A stretch of DNA of 64,000 nt from contig URAF01000005.1 in assembly GCA_900545885.1 (NCBI GenBank), positions 65,966 through 129,965 on the forward strand. Reading direction: 5' to 3'. Source of the DNA: an uncultured Eubacteriales bacterium. GTDB taxonomy: Bacteria; Bacillota; Clostridia; Christensenellales; CAG-917. Numbering within the stretch: the stretch's first letter is position 1; each line of letters starts with the position of its first letter. The notes below the pieces were generated by a model. That model was not told the origin of the DNA and ran no database searches. It was given only the letters and a program-made list of their open reading frames with translations. This document shows positions 28,042 to 37,340 of this stretch, one piece after another. A program made the position numbers and the translations under genes.

Positions 28042-28069
28042 ATGCAGACTGCACCGCAGTCTGCATTTT
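28042..28069 (+). terminator. Intrinsic terminator of rpmE
   Basis: An 11-bp perfect stem (ATGCAGACTGC / GCAGTCTGCAT) with a 3-nt loop is followed by TTTT. Confidence 0.9.
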
Positions 28070-28156
28070 CGTATGCGCGCGCGAGGGCGCACCGCGTAAA
28101 CACGCGAGGGCGCGGAGCGCGATTCGGCAAAAAACCAAGTTACAGCATTTATTTTT

Positions 28157-30043
28157 ATGCCCGACGTAAAAGAGGACGGAATTTCCGAAAAGAAATCGAA
28201 AAAAACGCGTAAAGCCGAAGTCGGCAAGGTTGTCCGTCGCACTTCTATCGGCGGTCAGGCGGTGCTCGAAGGCGTTATGATGAAGAGCGCGACTTCGGTT
28301 GCAACCGCGGTGCGTACGGAAACGGGTGAAATCACCGTCGAGTCCAAACGCCTCAAAGACCCCAAGAAGAAGAGCGTGTTTTTCCGTCTGCCTTTTGTAC
28401 GCGGGGTTGTCAATCTCTGTTCGCAACTTTATATGGGCATCGGCATTCTGATGCGCTCGGCGGAAGTTTACGGCGATTTTGCCGAACCCACGAAGTTCGA
28501 CAAATGGGTCGCCGAAAAGTTCAAGGTCAACCCGATGCACATTCTCACCGTGTTTTCTCTGGTGCTCGGTCTGTTGCTTGCGGTGGGGCTTTTCGTTTTC
28601 CTGCCCAACTTCCTTACGGGGCTCATTTTCGAGATACCCGGAGTAGTGCAGCATCCCGCATATTACAGCCTTTGCGAAGCAGCGATTATGCTTGCCATTT
28701 TCGTCGGTTACATTTTGTCTATCACGCTTATGAAGGACATTCGCCGCGTGTTTATGTACCACGGGGCGGAGCATAAGGTCATAAGCTGTTACGAACACGG
28801 GCTCGACCTCACCGTAGAAAATGCGCGCAAAATGCGCACCGAACACAGCCGTTGCGGAACGACGTTCATGTTCTTTGTCGTGGCGGTCAGCATAATCGTT
28901 TTCGCGCTCGTGAACTGGATGCTTGACGAAATAGGCTGGACTTCGGACAGCAGCGTCGTGAACGCGTTTATCAAACTCGGCGTCAAACTGCTGTTCCTGC
29001 CCGTCGTTGCGGGAATTTCCTACGAATTGCTCAAACTTCTTGCAAAGTCGGACAACATAATATTCAGAATTCTGCGTGCGCCCGGTATGCTGTTGCAGAA
29101 ACTCACGACCAGACAGCCTACCGACGATATGCTGGAAGTCAGTCTTACGGCGTTCAAAACCGTGCTCGCAATGGACGAGAACCCCGATTTGCCCGAAAGC
29201 AAATTCGACGTTAAAGTTCCAATGAAGTTCGTGCGTACAAAGATTGCGGAAATCGCAAAAGGTGCGGACGAGAGCGACATAGACTGGATTATTGTCGAGG
29301 TCACGGGCAAAAAACGCAGTGAACTCGCTCTTACGGGGTCGCTTACCAAAGAGCAGTTCGAAGCGGCGAAATCCGTCGCGCAGAAACTCGCGGACGGAAA
29401 GCCGTTGCAATACGCGCTCGGAACGACGGAGTTCTACGGCATAAAACTGTCCGTCAATCCGTCTGTGCTTATCCCGCGTCCCGAAACCGAAGAACTTGCC
29501 GAAAAAGTCGTGAATTTTGTAAAGTCCAAAGGTGACGCCGCAAACGTGCGAGTGCTCGATTTGTGTACGGGCAGCGGGGCGATTGCGATAGCAGTTGCGC
29601 TCAATACCGGTTGCAAGGTTGTTGCGACTGACATATCCGCCGCGGCGGCGGAAGTCGCAAAAGCCAACGCGTTGAGCGCGGGCGTTTCCGTCGACGTGAG
29701 AACGGGCGACCTTTTCGACGCTGTCAAGGGCGAAAAGTTCGACATCATCGTCACAAATCCGCCTTATATTCCCTCGGCGGACATTGCCACGCTGGACGGC
29801 AAAGTCAAGGATTTCGAGCCGATTTCCGCTTTGGACGGCGGTGCCGACGGGCTTGACTTCTATCGCAGGATTGCCAAAGACGCGGCAGACTATCTCGCGG
29901 AAGGCGGGGAGTTGTGGTGCGAATTCGGAATGGGACAGGCAAACGACGTTGCTGCGTTGTTCGACGGGTTCGACACCGAAATTTTCAAGGATATGGAAGG
30001 CGCAGACAGAATGTTGCACGCCGCAAAAAGGAAAGATATATGA
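28157..30043 (+). CDS. prmC: Fusion of DUF1385 (YqhQ-like) membrane protein with release factor methyltransferase PrmC
   Basis: A 628-residue two-part protein. Residues about 30-340 are DUF1385/YqhQ: IGGQAVLEGVMMKS, membrane helices near 130-155, 175-200, 235-260 and 275-300, and the conserved YHGAEHKVISCYE. Residues about 350-628 are PrmC, which methylates the Gln of the GGQ motif in release factors: a helical N domain, then GTTEFYGIKL, LIPRPETEELAE, the SAM site DLCTGSGAIAIAVA and the catalytic NPPYIPSAD (N534). The stop overlaps the prfA start by 4 bp; prfA encodes the substrate of the PrmC half. No ribosome binding site is seen before the ATG. The two genes are neighbours in many Clostridia; here they form one frame. 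Confidence 0.92.
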   Translation: MPDVKEDGISEKKSKKTRKAEVGKVVRRTSIGGQAVLEGVMMKSATSVATAVRTETGEITVESKRLKDPKKKSVFFRLPFVRGVVNLCSQLYMGIGILMRSAEVYGDFAEPTKFDKWVAEKFKVNPMHILTVFSLVLGLLLAVGLFVFLPNFLTGLIFEIPGVVQHPAYYSLCEAAIMLAIFVGYILSITLMKDIRRVFMYHGAEHKVISCYEHGLDLTVENARKMRTEHSRCGTTFMFFVVAVSIIVFALVNWMLDEIGWTSDSSVVNAFIKLGVKLLFLPVVAGISYELLKLLAKSDNIIFRILRAPGMLLQKLTTRQPTDDMLEVSLTAFKTVLAMDENPDLPESKFDVKVPMKFVRTKIAEIAKGADESDIDWIIVEVTGKKRSELALTGSLTKEQFEAAKSVAQKLADGKPLQYALGTTEFYGIKLSVNPSVLIPRPETEELAEKVVNFVKSKGDAANVRVLDLCTGSGAIAIAVALNTGCKVVATDISAAAAEVAKANALSAGVSVDVRTGDLFDAVKGEKFDIIVTNPPYIPSADIATLDGKVKDFEPISALDGGADGLDFYRRIAKDAADYLAEGGELWCEFGMGQANDVAALFDGFDTEIFKDMEGADRMLHAAKRKDI

Positions 30044-31125
30044 AAATCAGCGAAGGAATGCTCGCAAAACTCCAAAAAATCAAAGCCCGTTATCACGAAG
30101 TAGGTGATATGCTGGCGCGTCCCGAAATTATTTCCGACCAGTCGGCGTTCAAAGCTTTGTCCAAAGAACATTCCGATTTGCAGCCGATAGTCGAGTGTTT
30201 CGAAGTTTACACCACTCACAAGAACCACTTTGACGAGTGCACCGAAATGCTGTCCGTGGAACAGGACGCCGAAATGCGCGAAATGCTGAAAGAGGAGCTC
30301 GACGAGTTGCGCGAAGCTCTCGACCGCGACGTGAACGACCTCAAAATTTCCATGTTGCCCAAAGACCCCAACGAGGACAACAACGTCATCATAGAAATCC
30401 GCGCGGGAGCGGGCGGCGACGAAGCCGCACTGTTCGGCACGGAACTTATGAAAATGTACCGCCATTACGCCGACCGCAACCGTTGGAAGGTGGAAGAAAT
30501 CAACATGAACTACACCGAACTCGGCGGCGCGAAGGAGCTCGTGTTCATGATTGCGGGCAAGGGCGCGTACGGTAAACTCAAATTCGAAAGCGGCGTTCAC
30601 CGCGTTCAGCGCGTGCCCGAAACGGAGTCGCAGGGCAGAATTCATACGTCTACGGTTACGGTTGCCGTTCTGCCCGAAGCCGAGGACATCGAAGTCACAA
30701 TCAACGAAAACGACCTCAAAATCGACACTTACCGCAGCGGCGGCGCGGGCGGGCAGCACGTCAACAAGACGGAGTCCGCAATCCGTATGACGCATATACC
30801 CACGGGTATAGTCGTCGAGTGTCAGGACGAGCGCAGTCAGATAAAAAACAGAGAAAAGGCTATGAAGGTGCTCAAATCACGTCTTTACGACTATTACCAG
30901 TCGCAGGCGGACAAGGAGTACAGTGAAACCCGCCGCGCGCAGGTCGGTACGGGCGACAGAAGCGAACGTATCCGCACCTACAATTTCCCGCAGGGCAGAG
31001 TTACCGACCACCGTATCGGGCTTACGCTTTACAGCCTTGACAAATTCATGCTCGGAGAAATGGACGAAATGATTTCCGCTTTGTCCATTGCACTGCAAAA
31101 CAAAATGTTGGAGAACATCGATTAA
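30040..31125 (+). CDS. prfA: Peptide chain release factor 1
   Basis: Translation termination factor for UAA and UAG codons, 361 residues. The catalytic GGQ is at residues 237-239 in GAGGQHVN; the RF1 codon-recognition region lies upstream, with the RFH domain in the middle. The ATG at 30040 overlaps the stop of the DUF1385-PrmC gene, whose methyltransferase half modifies Gln239. An AAAGGAAAG site precedes the start. Confidence 0.97.
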   Translation: MKISEGMLAKLQKIKARYHEVGDMLARPEIISDQSAFKALSKEHSDLQPIVECFEVYTTHKNHFDECTEMLSVEQDAEMREMLKEELDELREALDRDVNDLKISMLPKDPNEDNNVIIEIRAGAGGDEAALFGTELMKMYRHYADRNRWKVEEINMNYTELGGAKELVFMIAGKGAYGKLKFESGVHRVQRVPETESQGRIHTSTVTVAVLPEAEDIEVTINENDLKIDTYRSGGAGGQHVNKTESAIRMTHIPTGIVVECQDERSQIKNREKAMKVLKSRLYDYYQSQADKEYSETRRAQVGTGDRSERIRTYNFPQGRVTDHRIGLTLYSLDKFMLGEMDEMISALSIALQNKMLENID

Positions 31126-31137
31126 AGGAGACGGATT

Positions 31138-32529
31138 ATGATTGTCAAGTACAACAAGAACCATCACGTCATCGAAGAACACGCCTACAAGCCCAGTCTG
31201 CAGGACGTAGCGCACCCCAATCTTCACCGCAAGATTTTTACATACGGCGAAATTCCGAAAACGGCGTTCAATATGCGTCACGTTCCCATGGAATGCCCGA
31301 AAGACATATTCATCACCGACACGACTTTCCGCGACGGACAGCAGGCGTGCAAACCTTTTGCAGTCAAGGACATCGTCAATCTGTACAAAATGCTCCACCG
31401 TCTGGGCGGTCCCAACGGACTTGTAAGACAGAGTGAGTTTTTCCTTTACAGCGACAAGGACAAGGAAGCCATAACCAAGTGTCTCGAACTCGGATACGAC
31501 TTCCCGCAGATTACCTCGTGGATACGCGCAAACGAAAAGGATTTCGAACTGGTCAAACAGTTCGGCATCAAAGAAACGGGCATTCTGGTGAGCTGTTCGG
31601 ACTACCACATCTTCAAGAAGATGAATCTTACCCGCGCGCAGGCTATGGAGAAATATCTCACCATAGTCAAAAAAGCCCTCGAACGCGGTATCGTTCCGAG
31701 ATGCCATTTCGAAGACATCACGAGAGCGGACTATTTCGGATTTGTCGTGCCGTTCGCAATCGAGCTCATGAAACTTTCGCAAGAGAGCGGCATACCCATC
31801 AAAATCCGTGCCTGCGACACTATGGGCTACGGCGTGACCTATCCCGGCACCGCGCTTCCGAGAAGTGTACAGGGCATAATCTACGGTTTCCGTTACTATG
31901 CGGAAATCCCGTCCGAACAACTCGAATGGCACGGACACAACGATTTCTATAAAGCGGTCACCAACTCCGCAACCGCGTGGTTGTACGGCTGTTCTTCCGT
32001 CAACGCGACATTGCTCGGCATCGGCGAAAGAACGGGCAATACGCCGCTTGAAGCCATGGCAATCGAATACGCGTCGTTGCGCGGTACGACGGGCGGAATG
32101 GATTTGTCCGTAATTACGGAAATCGCCGACTACTTCGAACACGAAATGGGATTTGAAATTCCCGAACGCACGCCTTTCGTCGGCAAGAACTTCAACGTGA
32201 CCAAAGCGGGTATTCACGCGGACGGAATGTTGAAAGACCAGGAAATCTACAACATTTTCGACACCGAAAAAATCCTCGGCAGACCCGCGAGAGTGGTCGT
32301 CGACAGTTTCAGCGGAATTGCGGGTATTGCGTTCTGGATTAACTCTTATTATTCCGTGCCCGCCGATATGAAAATCGACAAGCGCGACCCGCTCATTGCG
32401 GCAATCAAAGAGCACGTCGACGCGCAGTACGCTCTCGGCAGAACCACGGTTATCAGCGACGAGGAACTTGCGGAAATGTTCCGCGAACTCGACCCCGAAC
32501 GTTACGCGCAGTTCAGCAAATTCGAATAA
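31138..32529 (+). CDS. Re-citrate synthase-like / isopropylmalate synthase family enzyme
   Basis: A 463-residue DRE-TIM metallolyase that condenses acetyl-CoA with a 2-oxoacid. R65 and D66 lie in ITDTTFRDGQQA, and the metal ligands H265 and H267 are in WHGHND. The family GxGERxGN signature follows (IGERTGNTPLEAM), and the C-terminal part has GIHADGMLKDQEIYNIFD. The length and the C-terminal segment, with no LeuA regulatory domain, recall the Re-type citrate synthase of anaerobic clostridia. Homocitrate or isopropylmalate synthase are the alternatives. No aconitase or leu genes are adjacent. An AAAGGAG site precedes the ATG; the gene follows prfA by 12 bp. Confidence 0.72.
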   Translation: MIVKYNKNHHVIEEHAYKPSLQDVAHPNLHRKIFTYGEIPKTAFNMRHVPMECPKDIFITDTTFRDGQQACKPFAVKDIVNLYKMLHRLGGPNGLVRQSEFFLYSDKDKEAITKCLELGYDFPQITSWIRANEKDFELVKQFGIKETGILVSCSDYHIFKKMNLTRAQAMEKYLTIVKKALERGIVPRCHFEDITRADYFGFVVPFAIELMKLSQESGIPIKIRACDTMGYGVTYPGTALPRSVQGIIYGFRYYAEIPSEQLEWHGHNDFYKAVTNSATAWLYGCSSVNATLLGIGERTGNTPLEAMAIEYASLRGTTGGMDLSVITEIADYFEHEMGFEIPERTPFVGKNFNVTKAGIHADGMLKDQEIYNIFDTEKILGRPARVVVDSFSGIAGIAFWINSYYSVPADMKIDKRDPLIAAIKEHVDAQYALGRTTVISDEELAEMFRELDPERYAQFSKFE

Positions 32530-32648
32530 CAGACAACGACTGCGGCGGCGGTTCAATCCGCTCGCGGCGCGCGTGCGCATCGACGTGCGCACCAAAATAG
32601 GGCTTGTATTTCTATAATATTTTTTATAGAATATAAGCGGAGGTGACT

Positions 32649-33080
32649 ATGATAAAACTCATCACCGGAGCAAAAGGCACCGGCAAAACCAAAATCATCA
32701 TCGATATGGCAAACGACAACGTCGAAACCGCAAAAGGCGACATTGTCTTTCTCACCGACACGGACAGATATATGTATTCGCTCCGCTATCAGGTACGCGT
32801 CATCAACACCGACATTCTGAAACGCGCAGGCGAAAAAGTGTTGAACGAACGAGAACTCATCGGCTTTATCAAAGGCATTCTCGCGGGCAATCACGATATA
32901 GAAAGTTTCTACATCGACGGCGCGCACCGTATGCTCGGCAGAAAAGTGACCGAAATGGAAGACTTCTTCACCGACATTTACGCCGTTGCCAAGAACACCG
33001 AAACGAGATTTATTCTCACAGTCAGCGAAAACGAGGAGAATTTCCCCGAATTTCTCAAAAAGTATCAAGGAGAAGTATGA
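32649..33080 (+). CDS. Small P-loop ATP-binding protein, function unknown
   Basis: A 143-residue protein with a Walker A motif GAKGTGKT (residues 7-14) and a Walker B-like FYIDGAHRM strand around residue 83. No other domain is recognised. It resembles short ATP-binding proteins of Clostridia that databases often leave as hypothetical. The ATG at 32649 is preferred to a GTG at 32643 because an AGCGGAGGTG site precedes it. It overlaps thrC by 4 bp, so the two are translated together; a functional link to threonine synthesis is not evident. A TATAAT at 32613-32618, without a good -35, may start this transcript. Confidence 0.7.
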   Translation: MIKLITGAKGTGKTKIIIDMANDNVETAKGDIVFLTDTDRYMYSLRYQVRVINTDILKRAGEKVLNERELIGFIKGILAGNHDIESFYIDGAHRMLGRKVTEMEDFFTDIYAVAKNTETRFILTVSENEENFPEFLKKYQGEV

Positions 33081-34564
33081 AATATCTCAGCACCAGAGAT
33101 TCTTCCAAAGTCTATACGGCTGCGGAAGCAATCGTTAAAGGTATATCCGATGACGGCGGACTGATTGTTCCGTCGTCTTTCCCGATTATCGACGGAAAAC
33201 TGCTCGACAAACTCTGCGATATGGACTATCCCGAAAGAGCGGCAACCGTACTCGGAATGTATCTCGAAGAGTTCTCTTACGACGAACTTCTCGACTACGC
33301 GCGCAAAGCGTATTCCCGTTTCGACGGTGACGATCCCTGTCCGCTCGTAAAAGTGGAAGACGGTCTTTATATGCTGGAACTCTGGCACGGACCCACGTTC
33401 GCGTTCAAGGATATGGCGCTCACGCTTTTGCCGCATCTCCTCGTTGCGTCCAAGAAGAAACTGGGCGACAACGGCAAAACCCTCATTCTCGTCGCAACCA
33501 GCGGCGATACGGGCAAAGCGGCGCTCGAAGGTTTCAGAGACGTCGAGGGCACGGAAATAATCGTATTCTATCCCGCAAAAGGCGTCAGCGCGATGCAGAA
33601 ACTGCAAATGACCACCCAGCAGGGCGGCAACGTGCACGTGGCGGGCATCAACGGCAACTTCGACGACGCGCAAACCGCAGTCAAAGCCATTTTCACGGAT
33701 AAGGAAGTAATAGACAAACTGAAATCCCACGGCATCGAAATGTCGTCGGCGAACTCCATCAACTGGGGCAGACTGGCACCGCAGATTGCATACTACGTTT
33801 CGGCGTACTGTGACCTGCTGACAAGCGGCGAAATAAACAAAGGCGACAAAATCAACTTCGTCGTGCCCACGGGCAACTTCGGCAACATACTTGCGGGTTA
33901 CTATGCCTACCGTATGGGCATTCCCGTCGGCAAGCTCATTGTCGCGTCCAACGCCAACAACATTCTCAGCGACTTCTTCAATACGGGCAAATACGACGTC
34001 AACCGCAACTTCTTCAAGACGATGTCGCCTTCCATGGACATTCTCGTTTCCAGCAACCTCGAACGCTTGTTGTTCGAAGTGTCGGGCAGAGACGCGAAGA
34101 AGATAGCGGGCATATATTCCGACCTCAAAAAGTTCGGCAAATTCGAACTCGATATGTCCGAACTCGACCTCGATGTGTTCGAGGCGGGCTGGGCGGACGA
34201 AGAGGACACCCGTGAGGCTATGGCGAATTTCTTCGACCTCGACGACTACGTGCTCGACCCGCATACGGCGGTTGCCGTCAGCGTGTACAGCGACTACGCG
34301 GACGAAACGGAAGACGAAACGCCCACCGTCGTAGTGTCTACGGCAAGTCCTTATAAGTTTGCCTGCGACGTGTACAACGCCGTCGCCGACGCTCGCGAAA
34401 CGGACGTCGAAAAAGCCGTTATGAAATTGCAGATGTTCACGGGAGCGGAATGTCCCGAAGGTATTCTGCAACTCAAATCCCTGCCCGTAAGACACAAAAC
34501 CGTAATCGAAAAAGACGGCGCAAAACAGGCTGTCTACGATTTCGTGTTGGACAACGAAAATTGA
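33077..34564 (+). CDS. thrC: Threonine synthase
   Basis: PLP enzyme converting O-phosphohomoserine to threonine, 495 residues, the longer class with an N-terminal Thr_synth_N domain (YLSTRDSSKVYTAAEAIVKG). The PLP-binding Lys111 lies in TFAFKDMAL and the phosphate-binding stretch is LVATSGDTGKAAL. The start overlaps the preceding P-loop gene by 4 bp and follows AAGGAGAAG. No hom or thrB gene is in the window. Confidence 0.95.
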   Translation: MKYLSTRDSSKVYTAAEAIVKGISDDGGLIVPSSFPIIDGKLLDKLCDMDYPERAATVLGMYLEEFSYDELLDYARKAYSRFDGDDPCPLVKVEDGLYMLELWHGPTFAFKDMALTLLPHLLVASKKKLGDNGKTLILVATSGDTGKAALEGFRDVEGTEIIVFYPAKGVSAMQKLQMTTQQGGNVHVAGINGNFDDAQTAVKAIFTDKEVIDKLKSHGIEMSSANSINWGRLAPQIAYYVSAYCDLLTSGEINKGDKINFVVPTGNFGNILAGYYAYRMGIPVGKLIVASNANNILSDFFNTGKYDVNRNFFKTMSPSMDILVSSNLERLLFEVSGRDAKKIAGIYSDLKKFGKFELDMSELDLDVFEAGWADEEDTREAMANFFDLDDYVLDPHTAVAVSVYSDYADETEDETPTVVVSTASPYKFACDVYNAVADARETDVEKAVMKLQMFTGAECPEGILQLKSLPVRHKTVIEKDGAKQAVYDFVLDNEN

Positions 34565-34589
34565 CGTTTTAACACAATCAGGAGTTTAT

Positions 34590-35618
34590 ATGCCCGAAAA
34601 TAACGATAAAACGCAAGTTGAGAAAAAGAAAATCGTGCTGAGCGGCATTCAGCCTACGGGTACGATTACGCTCGGCAACTATCTCGGTGCCGTTGCCAAC
34701 TGGGGCAAAATGCAGGAAGAGTTCGAGTCGGTGTTCTTCATCGCAGACCTTCACGCCCTCACCGTAAAACGCGAACCTGCGGAGTTCAGACAAGCATGCA
34801 CGAGTTTCTTCGCGCAGCTGCTTGCCTGCGGTATCGACCCCGAAAAAGCCGTGCTTTATTTCCAGTCGCACGTTCACGAACACGCCGAACTGCAATGGAT
34901 TCTCAACTGCAACACCTATGTCGGAGAAGCGTCCAGAATGACGCAGTTCAAGGATAAGAGCGCAAAGCACGCCGACAACATAAATATGGGACTTATGGAT
35001 TATCCCGTGCTTATGGCTGCCGACATTCTGTTGTTCCAGACCTCGCTTGTTCCCGTCGGCATCGACCAGAAACAGCACCTCGAACTCACCCGTGACATAG
35101 CAATCCGTTTCAACAACCGTTACGGCGACACGTTCACCGTGCCCGAACCTTACATTCCCGCCACGGGCGCAAAGATTTGTTCCTTGCAGGACCCCACGGC
35201 GAAGATGTCAAAGTCCGACCCCGACGCAAACGCAACCGTGTCCGTCATCGAGGACGAGGCGAGCATTGTCCGCAAGTTCAAACGCGCGGTTACCGACAGC
35301 GGCAACGAAATCGTCGCGCGTGAAGACAAGCCCGGCATTACAAATCTGCTCAACATTTACGCCGCAATCGAAGGCAAGACCGTGGAACAGGCCGAACGCG
35401 AGTTTGCGGGGCAGGGTTACGGCACCTTCAAAATTGCGGTCGGCGAAGCCGTCGCCGCGAAGTTCAAACCCGTGCGCGAAGCGTATCTTCGTTATCTCGG
35501 CGACAAGGCGTATATGGCGGAAGTCGCAAAAGCGGGCGCGGAAAAGGCAGCGTGGATGGGACGCAGAACGCTTGCCAAGGTCAAACGCAAAGTCGGACTC
35601 GTGTCTTTCGACAAATAG
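34590..35618 (+). CDS. trpS: Tryptophanyl-tRNA synthetase
   Basis: Class I aminoacyl-tRNA synthetase charging tRNA-Trp, 342 residues, normal for the bacterial enzyme. It shows LSGIQPTGTITLGNYLGA (HIGH-equivalent TLGN), the Trp-binding DYPVLMAADILLFQ segment and AKMSKSDPD (KMSKS loop). An AGGAG site precedes the ATG. It follows thrC by 25 bp; no T-box leader is visible in that gap. Confidence 0.96.
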   Translation: MPENNDKTQVEKKKIVLSGIQPTGTITLGNYLGAVANWGKMQEEFESVFFIADLHALTVKREPAEFRQACTSFFAQLLACGIDPEKAVLYFQSHVHEHAELQWILNCNTYVGEASRMTQFKDKSAKHADNINMGLMDYPVLMAADILLFQTSLVPVGIDQKQHLELTRDIAIRFNNRYGDTFTVPEPYIPATGAKICSLQDPTAKMSKSDPDANATVSVIEDEASIVRKFKRAVTDSGNEIVAREDKPGITNLLNIYAAIEGKTVEQAEREFAGQGYGTFKIAVGEAVAAKFKPVREAYLRYLGDKAYMAEVAKAGAEKAAWMGRRTLAKVKRKVGLVSFDK

Positions 35619-35782
35619 TGCGGGATTTTTTCGGTAGGTGCGGTGTGTGCGTTAAACCTACGGGTGCGCGTTTATTGCGTGGCGCGTGTTAAAAAGCGTG
35701 GTGCGTGTAAAACCGCAATATGCGCCTTGAACCGCAACGCCGCAAAACAGTATTGTCCGTATTATTAATTTTATATTAAGGT

Positions 35783-35788
35783 TATAAT
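35783..35788 (+). promoter_or_regulatory. -10 box of the DUF5685 operon
   Basis: Perfect TATAAT 22 bp before the GTG start at 35811, but without a good -35 at 17 bp. The rest of the gap from 35619 holds a G+T-rich stretch with repeated GTGCG words and a weak hairpin (GTAGGT / ACCTAC at 35634-35661); nothing else is seen there. Confidence 0.5.
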
Positions 35789-35810
35789 CGTAAAGTTGCA
35801 GAGGTGAATT

Positions 35811-36671
35811 GTGTTCGGTTACGTCATACCCGACAAGAATAATATGTACATCAAAGACTTCAACGTCTTTCAGGCATATTATTGCGGGCTGTGCAAGGCG
35901 CTTGCCAAAACCGGCGGACCCGCAACCAGACTTTGCACCAACTACGATACGACGTTCTACAATGCGCTGTTGCATTCGATAGCGGGCAAAGAGGTCAGAT
36001 TCGAGCGAAAACTCTGCCTTTTCAACGGCAAGAAAAAGGCGGTTGTGAAGTGTGACGAACTGACTGCAAAAGTTGCGGACATATCCGTGTTGCTTGTTTA
36101 CTACAACGCGGACGACGACGTAAAGGACGGCAAGAAGTCCCGCGCTTTCGTCAAGGGCAGGTTGTATGCAAGAAAACGCGCCGCCGCGCGCAGGTTGCCC
36201 GTCATCGACAAACTCATGCGCGACAGCTTTGCAAGGCTTGCCGTGCTTGAAAAGCGGAACTCGGACAACATCGATATGGTTGCGGACTGTTTCGCGTCGC
36301 TCATGCGCGACATAACCCGCGAACTGGTGCCTACGGACGAAAACGTCGATACGTTCACTTACAATATGGGCAGGCTGGTTTATCTGTTCGACGCCGTCGA
36401 CGACGTTGAAAAGGACGAACAGAAAGGGCGGTACAATCCTTTGCTTGCGGCGTACGGAAAGTGCGGCAGCAAGGCGGAGTTTCTGGAAAAAAACGCGAAG
36501 GAACTGGATTTTCTTCTGCGTTCAACCTATAATAGAATGGTCGGAGCGTACAACGCCATGAACATAGTCGTCAGCGAAGGAATGCTGTCGAACACCGTTT
36601 ATCTCGGCGTGAATATGCAGATGGAGCGATTGCTCAAAGGAGAAGAAAAATGCCAAATGACCCGTTTGTGA
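35811..36671 (+). CDS. DUF5685 family protein
   Basis: A 286-residue soluble, mainly helical protein of the DUF5685 family, recognised by the N terminus FGYVIPDKNNMYIKDFNVFQ followed by YYCGLCKAL with a Cys pair (CGLC). Function unknown. It starts with GTG after GAGGTGA. It overlaps the following J-like gene by 22 bp, and the two are then followed by a small membrane protein gene; I recall DUF5685 and DnaJ-like genes occurring together in other Clostridia, so they may act together in protein quality control, but this is inference. Confidence 0.8.
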   Translation: MFGYVIPDKNNMYIKDFNVFQAYYCGLCKALAKTGGPATRLCTNYDTTFYNALLHSIAGKEVRFERKLCLFNGKKKAVVKCDELTAKVADISVLLVYYNADDDVKDGKKSRAFVKGRLYARKRAAARRLPVIDKLMRDSFARLAVLEKRNSDNIDMVADCFASLMRDITRELVPTDENVDTFTYNMGRLVYLFDAVDDVEKDEQKGRYNPLLAAYGKCGSKAEFLEKNAKELDFLLRSTYNRMVGAYNAMNIVVSEGMLSNTVYLGVNMQMERLLKGEEKCQMTRL

Positions 36672-37327
36672 TTCTGGGTGTCGAAAAAGGCGCGTCGCAG
36701 AGCGAAATTCTGGAAGCCTACAAGAAGAAACGCGAGTACTATTCCGCTCACGTATTCGACGAGGGCGAAGCGGGGGCAGACGCCGCCCGTATGTTGGAAA
36801 AACTCGACGCGGCATATCAGGACGCAATGAGTTATTCTCACGAAAACGCAACCGTTGACGGCGGAGAAGGAAACAGCGGACAGTTTGACGCTGTCAAGGC
36901 CGCAGTCAGCGCGAGAGATTTCGCAAAGGCTCAGTCGTTGCTTGACGATATGTATTACCGCGGCGGCGAATGGCACTATTATCAGGCGATAATCTTCTAC
37001 GAAAAGAACTGGCTCAACGAAAGCAAAAAGCAACTCGAGCTTGCTGTCGACATGGATCCGGAGAACGAAAAGTACAAAAAAGCTCTGGAAAACATGAAAA
37101 AGAAAATCGACGGCAGCAACGCTTTCAACGGAGCGCAGCAGGGCGCTGACGGTCAGCAACAGAACGGACAACAGTACCAGTCCCAGCAGACCTACGCAAC
37201 ACAGCGCAGTTATCAGCAACAAGCTCAGCCTACGGCGGCGGACGGATGCTGTCAGGCTTGCCAGTGCGCAATCTGTGCGGACTGCTGCTGCGAATGCATG
37301 GGCGGCGACCTGATACGTTGCTGCTGA
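36650..37327 (+). CDS. Degenerate J-domain protein with TPR-like middle and Cys-rich tail
   Basis: A 225-residue protein. Residues 4-70 resemble a J-domain (DPFVILGVEKGASQSEILEAY, then LEKLDAAYQDAM), but the HPD tripeptide needed to stimulate Hsp70 is missing; the corresponding loop reads YYSAHVFDEG. Residues about 80-155 look like TPR helices (YYRGGEWHYYQAIIFYEKNW). A Gln-rich linker (160-200) leads to a Cys-rich tail with about ten Cys in CCQACQCAICADCCCEC and a terminal CC. It probably no longer acts as a standard DnaJ co-chaperone; the tail may bind metal or be lipidated, both guesses. Confidence 0.78.
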   Translation: MPNDPFVILGVEKGASQSEILEAYKKKREYYSAHVFDEGEAGADAARMLEKLDAAYQDAMSYSHENATVDGGEGNSGQFDAVKAAVSARDFAKAQSLLDDMYYRGGEWHYYQAIIFYEKNWLNESKKQLELAVDMDPENEKYKKALENMKKKIDGSNAFNGAQQGADGQQQNGQQYQSQQTYATQRSYQQQAQPTAADGCCQACQCAICADCCCECMGGDLIRCC

Positions 37328-37340
37328 CACAACACGACGA

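Noticed and set aside
35619..35810. tRNA or repeat array in the G+T-rich gap after trpS
   Set aside because: No cloverleaf or TTCGA-type arm, and the GTGCG words are irregular.
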